From the NCBI GenBank assembly GCA_021234155.1, contig JAJEKV010000047.1, forward strand, positions 10,850,701 through 10,914,700: a DNA stretch of 64,000 nucleotides. The letters run 5' to 3'. Within the stretch, counting starts at the first letter, position 1; each line of letters starts with the position of its first letter. Shown here piece after piece: positions 58,291-64,000 of the stretch. This stretch comes from Isoetes taiwanensis (Eukaryota > Streptophyta > Lycopodiopsida > Isoetales > Isoetaceae). A model generated the notes under the pieces. The model ran no database searches. It was not told the origin of the DNA and saw nothing but the letters and a program-made list of their open reading frames with translations. A program made the position numbers and the translations under genes.

Positions 58291-59497
58291 TTCTGTTAAG
58301 TGCCAGCTAGCCAATGACAACTCAACTTTGAATTAAAATACAATAGTATTTCTAGCTACTGTAATATATCTCTTAACAGATTATCAGATTATCGTTAAGA
58401 ACATAAGCTCAAGGACCATTCATTGACAAAAAAACAACAAAGACACCTCAAAGTCTTTGTTTACAATCATATGTTGCTGCATCGAATCTTATCACAAACT
58501 ATAACACGTGTCTCCAGTCTGATCACAAGCTAACTTGTCATTTAATTGTCTAAAACATCATTCGCTTTTTGAATATTATTCACAGCTTCACATAAGGTTT
58601 TTAACTGCATCACCAATGGGGCAACATTAAATTGCAACAGGCAGAACATGCACAACACTACAGCTTCCAAATGCGCGCAAACGGGCTAAAACACATTCTA
58701 AATCTATAATCTTTTTCATATGTACTCGGATTGTGCAGTTTAGTTCCGGAGACTCTAGTAGGTCATCCACTGCGTCCAGTCTATTTTTTATTTCTCAACG
58801 TGATACAGCTATCAAGATAGGCAAGCAAATGCCTATGAAATTACCAAAGCAATAATTAGATAACCTTGTTAAGATTCTCAATTACAATCAAGTGCATACC
58901 AGGCATGAGAAAACCATACAACAACTTGAACGTTAGGACTAAAAGCCAAGAGATCCACAACCCATATCAAACGTTCTAATACAATTGACAAACTCATCTG
59001 AAACGACTACACTCTGACCAGGGTCTTTGAAATGGATCCTGTTGTGCTTGGTATTAACCTAGTCTGTTATGAAATAGTATAATGTATGAACATGAATATG
59101 TTGGAGGATTAGCAACGACCAAATCCATATAGGCATGGTCTGCACAAGCAAGTATCGTGCATGGTGCGGCAAAAATAGGGAAAATGGTAGCTGCCCAAAT
59201 GACACTTATGTTCCTAAAACCTGCACGTTCCCCTAAAAGCAATTGGCAAGTCAAATGAAATCCTCAAAGAAGTCCTTTAGTAGGAATCTCAGTTATAACT
59301 AATCCAAACTACTGGATTAGATATTATTACCAAGGACATATTGACAAGTAAGACAGGCTTGTTCCCTTGACAGGAGTGGGAATCAAGTGCCTTATTGCCT
59401 GCAGCCAGATTTAACGAGGCTTGAATTAGGTTGGCAGGATAAGGGAACTACAATAAAGTGAACTCTACCATAATGTTAATAGCTAACCTTCACAAGG
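58291..59497. other. no recognised feature
   Basis: AT-rich, no coding pattern that I can support. Confidence 0.4.
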
Positions 59498-59650
59498 AAA
59501 TGGAGACTACACAACCTGTCTTTTTTCCATCGAAGGAGTTTTGACGCAACTCGAGATTTGCTATTGTTGGGCCATAAAGTCTATGTGAATCTTGGAAGGC
59601 TTCATATGGACGAAGTACGCTACTTGACAGCTCCCCCTCTACCTTCACAA
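59498..59650 (-). CDS. possible exon, unidentified
   Basis: The minus strand is open with protein-like text VKVEGELSSSVLRPYEAFQD, SHRLYGPTIANLELRQNSF and DGKKTG up to a donor-like ACAG|GTTGTG at about 59514. The family is not recognised and no neighbouring exon is seen. Confidence 0.3.
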
Positions 59651-60352
59651 TGTACAGTAGTACAATATGTACATTTATATGTGGCTGCAAGGAATAATCT
59701 GGTTTGGATAAAGCCACAATACTTACAAATAAAAACAACGGGGCAACTTCCGTAAAAAAACATCATCTTTGTCTTTTGAACATATAGAGGTGCATAAGCT
59801 GAAGCAAATATGAAACATCACATGGAACATCATTTATCAATGCAAAAGATAGTACATAATACCAATAAATGAAAAAATAAAGCATCCACAATGTCTGAAG
59901 TAGTACATTCATACCAACTCCATGGAAAGATAATGAAGATATCTCTGCAGAGCTTATTAGCCCAAGACCATAACTCTGTAGGAACAGATGACCGTACTCT
60001 AAGGTGTGGAGACTAAACTGATGAACTTGCATTCATTACACAGTAGGATAGAATATAAGGCAGATTAAAGGGCAGTAAATGGATGTAGCCTTTTGAGGCT
60101 GATTCTGCTGCACGTTGCAGGTGATAGCCAAATTCTTTATAATGGTCATGAATTCACAGAATTCATTCCTCAACGTACAACAACATAGATTAGCCAGCAT
60201 AACCTGCACGTTGGAGAACTAACAGTCCGAGAAACAATAGATTTTTTAGCCTATTGTCAAGTTGTTGGGCAAAAATATGGTGAGGCCAGATTCTGATATG
60301 TTTTTAGAGTGCTACTACTACATAGATTATAAAGAATATTAATGCTTTATAG
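59651..60352. other. no recognised feature
   Basis: No gene or repeat ends seen. Confidence 0.4.
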
Positions 60353-60690
60353 GACGGTTAATGGAGATTTTGAGACGGGAAAAGGCAGCAGGAATCAACC
60401 CAGATCCTGACATAGACGCATTTGTAAAGGTTGTCTATTTATTATTTATCCTATATTATGATCAAGTGCATGCACTGTTTTCAGGCTGTAGTCTCGGAAG
60501 GCTAAGAGACAAATATTTTTACTGACTATATTATCAAGGTAAACTAAGCAACTTTTATTTATGAAACATTGGTAATATTCACAACTATTTGAATTTTCTC
60601 TAGAGCTTAGATACATGTGCAGATATGCTAGTGGTGTAGATATGACATGGGCTCTTGTACAACCTGATGGTCCCTGTAAGATGAAATCAC
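60353..60690 (+). pseudogene. PDR-type ABC transporter (ABCG) fragment
   Basis: Three consecutive exon-like pieces of a pleiotropic-drug-resistance ABCG transporter, from the first nucleotide-binding half between Walker A and the signature motif. Exon 60353-60429 reads LMEILRREKAAGINPDPDID then AFVK, the family's RREKxAGIxPDPxID motif. Exon 60485-60538 reads AVVSEG, a TAA stop where the family has Gln (GQET), then ETNIFTDYIIK. The third piece from 60604 reads SLDTCADMLVG and then loses the frame before the expected GISGGQ signature. Splice sites of the first two exons are intact. The stop and the missing remainder make it a pseudogene fragment. Intact relatives export terpenoids, hormones or defence compounds across the plasma membrane. 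Confidence 0.85.
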
Positions 60691-61054
60691 TTATACATAA
60701 GCAAAACATAACAATAATATCCTGATTTGGTCTGGCATGGCACATCGAGTTCTCTTATGTTTAGAAAAATATGGCATTCTTTTACTCTAGATATTCCGCC
60801 TTGGCTGCAAACTAATTATTGATTGGCAAGAGCAATAAGAAGAGAGCAAATTCCTAACAAATCACTTGGAGAACATGGGCCTTTGGGATATGCCAGGTGC
60901 TGACACCATCAATTATCCCACTGAAAGCTATTATGAGGATACCAGGCTTGGGGAATTTCACAGAATTTTAATCTTGCTAAAAAGGATTAAAAAAAGATTT
61001 TAATTATTGCAAAATGTTGCTTGGGAAACTTTGCAGAATTTTAAGAGACAGAGT

Positions 61055-61840
61055 TTTTGAGATTGACAATTCTGGGAAGGGACTCGCAAGAGACACAAAA
61101 CCGGATATAGATAGGCTTGTCATTCATCACAACAGCAGTATACAATGTTTTGAAGAATAGAGGGGGTAGCCGACCATAGGAACAATATCGGACTACCCAG
61201 TAAAAAGAAATGTGCACAGGCAATATAGAAGGGTAATGGCGACAACTTCTCATTGGGATAAAAAAAAAACCCGCCCTTTCGGGTTTTCGAGGAAAACCCT
61301 AATGAGAAATGGTCGCCAACAACCTTGAATGTGTTGCCTGGAAAACCGAAGGAGATGGGTTGATGACGAACACAAATATAGCAGGACCCCAGGCAGAATC
61401 CTGGAATGTGTTGCCTGGAGAACCGAAAGAGGTAGGTTGATGGCGAACACCAATATAGCCGGACCCCAGAAGACAGCAGAAGCCTGCAAGCAATACAAAG
61501 AACCCCTAAAAAACACCCGTGAATGGTGAGAGAAAAGCAAACTCATGCCCCCACGCAGCAGGGCGGGAAGAGAGGGAAGCAACGCGAATAGAAGAAGAGT
61601 TGCTGTGAGAAGATGCCGATAACCGGTCCAAAAGAGAAAATGGCCTTATATAGTAGCTCGTCCCTTCCCAGAATGGCGATCCGATGGCTCGGATTGATGC
61701 TATTCTGGGAAGGGACTCGCAAGAGACACAAAACCGGCCGACTACCAGAGAACTTCCTCAACTATAAGCCGATGGCATAAAACCTGCAAGCAACACAAAG
61801 ACCTCCAAAAAACACCCGTGCATGGTTAGAGAAAATCTAA
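61055..61840. repeat. cluster of direct and inverted repeats
   Basis: GGGAAGGGACTCGCAAGAGA occurs at about 61076 and 61708. A 77-bp unit starting GAATGTGTTGCCTGGAAAAC is at 61327 and again at 61404. The CCTGCAAGCAAYACAAAGAM...AAAACACCCGTG phrase is at about 61482 and 61782. CTTCCCAGAAT...ATTCTGGGAAG at about 61664-61712 is an inverted pair. Confidence 0.8.
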
Positions 61841-61859
61841 CATGTAGCAGAAAAAGAGA

Positions 61860-62175
61860 GCATCACCCAATAGGGTGGAGAACAACATCACTCAACGGGT
61901 GGAAAACAATTACGTAAAAAGAAATATGCGTCACCCTCGAGGTGGAAATAAACAGCAGCACCCGCATGTGGAGATAGCATCACCCATAGGGTGGAGAAAA
62001 ACGTCACCCAAGGGGTGGATAACAATCATGTAAAAAGAAATATGCGTCACCCTCGAGGTGGAAATAAACAGCATCCCCGGAGAGTGGAGAAAAAACGTCA
62101 CCCAATGGGCGGAAGAAAACATGATAAATAGAAATGTGCGTCACCATCTCGGTGGAAATAAACAGCACCACCCAC
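61860..62175. repeat. minisatellite of CACCC...GGGTG palindromes
   Basis: Ten or so short units of the form RTCACCCNNNNGGGTGGA, each able to fold. They are arranged in a higher-order repeat marked by AAAGAAATATGCGTCACCCT at about 61918 and 62034, and a diverged third copy at about 62126. Confidence 0.8.
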
Positions 62176-62254
62176 AAAAAATGGTCCAATCGAAACCCAT
62201 GTCACAAAATTGCAATGGTGTGCCAAACGCAATATTTGGCACAGCCAGACACAG

Positions 62255-62450
62255 CTAAATAGCAAAATATGATGTATAATGATAGCACAATGCACAATGC
62301 TCAATGATAGCACAATGCACTGTGAAAAAAAGAGCTCAACAGCGAGCTAGAAATGAAGTTCCCGGCAAATGATGCATAATGATAGGAATGCACAACGCAC
62401 AATGAGAGCACAATGTACAGGAAAAAAGATCTCAACAACCGGCGAAAAAT
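62255..62450. repeat. diverged tandem repeat, about 110-bp unit
   Basis: GATGTATAATGATAGCACAA and GATGCATAATGATAGGAATG begin two units, both containing CACAATGCACAATG-type text and an AAAAAAGAKCTCAACA phrase. Confidence 0.65.
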
Positions 62451-62546
62451 AAATGCCCCAAGACAACTAGAATTAGGCAGGACTGCACAAAATCAGAATG
62501 CGCCCAAGATAACACCTCATGCACAATAACCCAATATACGCGACAT

Positions 62547-62948
62547 TCAGAGAAAGATAAGCATCAATATAAAACCATAAAAAAGAACGTCAAGAACACG
62601 AAAACAAACTAAAAGTGGCCAAATAAAACGTGCTTTCGACAAAAAAAGCAATACACTCCATGCAGGACCAGATGCACCAATAGGAATGATACTTTTACAG
62701 AACGAGGAAGACGTAGCGAGAGCGGGAAGAAGAGGAGCGCGAGCAGCATCATGTAGAACTCCCCGAGCCGCAGCTGCCGAGGCTCCACCGCAACGAGCAG
62801 AATGTGTACCATATTGGGATGGATCCAGGCCGATAGCAAGAAGACAACCCCTCCACCATAAGCGGGCCATCAGATAGGATAAAGGGCGCAGAGAGGATGG
62901 AGAATATAAGCCCGAAGACGAGGAGTATGACGCAAAAAAAATGAACAA
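62547..62948 (-). pseudogene. tyrosine recombinase C-terminal fragment
   Basis: The minus-strand frame contains LAIGLDPSQYGTHSARCGGA then SAAAARGVLHDAARA. This matches the HxxR box of tyrosine recombinases (GLDPxxYGTHSLRRGGATAAAxxG), as carried by DIRS-type retrotransposons and Cryptons; the His and Arg are kept. The downstream [HW]...Y-containing end is not recognisable, and the upstream Arg box is not seen before the frame turns Ser-rich. It is embedded in tandem repeats, as expected for an element remnant. Assignment to DIRS versus Crypton or another source is open. Confidence 0.6.
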
Positions 62949-63095
62949 GGTTGAGTTAGAGTCATGTTGTGCGAAATGTCTACCCAGATATGACCAAATA
63001 TAGGCACACTAAATAAATCAACTAAGCAGCATTTATAGAAATGAGGGAGGAGGTAAAGTTAGAGGAGGGATGAGGAAAAGTTAGAGGTGGCATAC
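62900..63095. repeat. direct repeat, left copy
   Basis: The text from AAGCCCGAAGACGAGGAGTA through GAGTTAGAGTCATGTTGTGC to GGATGAGGAAAAGTTAGAGG reappears diverged at about 63745-63915. Confidence 0.7.
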
Positions 63096-63739
63096 ATATT
63101 AGCGTAAAGTCAAAAGTCACGAGGAAGGTCAAGAAGCAAAATGAGGTTGGCATCAAATAGAAGTAACTAGTAAAGAGGTACATAAGGCTGCGAAATGGTC
63201 TGGAACAAGAATAGGAGAGTGAAGGTAAATATTAAGAGAGCCAAGGTCTGGTCAGGATAGCAGAGTTAGATTCACCTCATATTCTAAAAACAATATACAT
63301 GTGCAAAAACATATCCTATGGAAAACCCTCTAATGATCAAGTTAAAACCATGCGAATGCACCCATAAGGTAAAAAAGCAAATGCTCGCGCATCATCCTGA
63401 AGAAATTTCAAACCAACTGAACGACACACATGAGAACAACCTCATAGGAAAACCCTTTCATAAATAACTTAGGACCATGCAAAAAATGCCTGAAAAGTTA
63501 GGAATAAATGCCCCCAATCATGGAAACTCCAGGCCACAAAAATTCCCGATAGTTCTAATAGTGTAGAAAAAACTCAATAGAATTGAGATGCAGAGAAAGA
63601 CAAGTAGCAAACCGCAAAATAGACAGCATGATGAGACGGACCCAGCTTCAATTCCCACAAATAGAACGAGGGATGAGGTGGAAGTCGAGGTAGAGGTCGC
63701 AGACACGGGAGCACCAAGTCAAGAGGAAGGTTAAGAACC
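63096..63739. other. no recognised gene between the direct repeats
   Basis: Purine-rich, with short phrases (CATAGGAAAACCCT, AACGACACAC) but no supported feature. Confidence 0.35.
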
Positions 63740-63920
63740 CTGAACATAAGCCTGAAGATGAGGAGTATGACGAAAACAATGGACAAGGACAAGTCGAGTT
63801 AGACTCATGTTATACGAAATAACAGCCCAGAGATGACCACCTATAGGCACCCTAAACAAATGAAATAAGTAGCAGTTAGAGAAACAAGGGATGAGCTAAA
63901 GTCAGAGGTGGCAGACATAA
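63740..63920. repeat. direct repeat, right copy
   Basis: AAGCCTGAAGATGAGGAGTA, GAGTTAGACTCATGTTATAC and the final GTCAGAGGTGGCAGACATAA correspond to the copy at 62900-63095, about 845 bp to the left. Confidence 0.7.
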
Positions 63921-64000
63921 AGAGGCTGAATCTATGTTTTTTTTTTATAACAATGCGTTCAATTGTTTAGAGATATCTGGTCTACGGTTTTAGCCATTGT

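Noticed and set aside
61860-62175. CRISPR-like repeat array
   Set aside because: Units are not separated by unique spacers of constant length, they are self-palindromic and diverged, and the DNA is a plant nuclear sequence.

Overview
The window is nuclear DNA of a land plant, and most of it is transposable elements. Host genes are sparse, with GT-AG introns, and belong to plant families: a cinnamoyl-CoA/dihydroflavonol-reductase-like enzyme, and relics of enolase, leucine-rich-repeat receptor kinases and a PDR-type ABC transporter. Several unrelated LINE lineages and a tyrosine-recombinase relic would fit a large, repeat-rich genome such as a fern or other seed-free plant. That lineage guess is inference; the species cannot be named from the sequence.

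Layout. 1-3.4 kb: faint minus-strand exons and a complete 349-bp TRIM retrotransposon. 3.4-6.7 kb: a mosaic block (L1-type LINE fragment, spacer, second LINE fragment) that recurs at 48.4-52.5 kb. 6.7-12.4 kb: a MITE, an enolase pseudogene, a long hairpin and a receptor-kinase pseudogene. 12.5-18.4 kb: a non-autonomous LTR retrotransposon in the form LTR-internal-LTR-internal-LTR, flanked by one TAGGG duplication and carrying a nested LINE. 18.6-21.7 kb: a Helitron 3' end. 22.4-24.7 kb: three inverted-repeat DNA elements side by side. 25.3-26.7 kb: receptor-kinase relics. 31.3-39.1 kb: a full-length LINE of about 7.8 kb on the minus strand, with two ORFs beyond the usual ORF1/ORF2. 40.8-45.0 kb: a minus-strand Helitron sharing its terminal hairpin with the one at 21.7 kb. 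45.1-52.5 kb: more LINE sequence, the second copy of the mosaic block, and a hAT element inserted in it. 53.4-57.0 kb: the only host gene that looks intact, a six-exon reductase of 327 residues with a LINE relic abutting the intron 3 acceptor. 60.4 kb: a broken PDR transporter fragment. 61-64 kb: tandem repeats around a tyrosine-recombinase fragment.

The reductase is probably the only functional gene here. The most interesting signals are the LINE tail that appears to supply the splice-acceptor tract of that gene, the extra ORFs of the 7.8-kb LINE, the two Helitrons, the hAT insertion with its empty site preserved in the paralogous block, and the tyrosine-recombinase relic.
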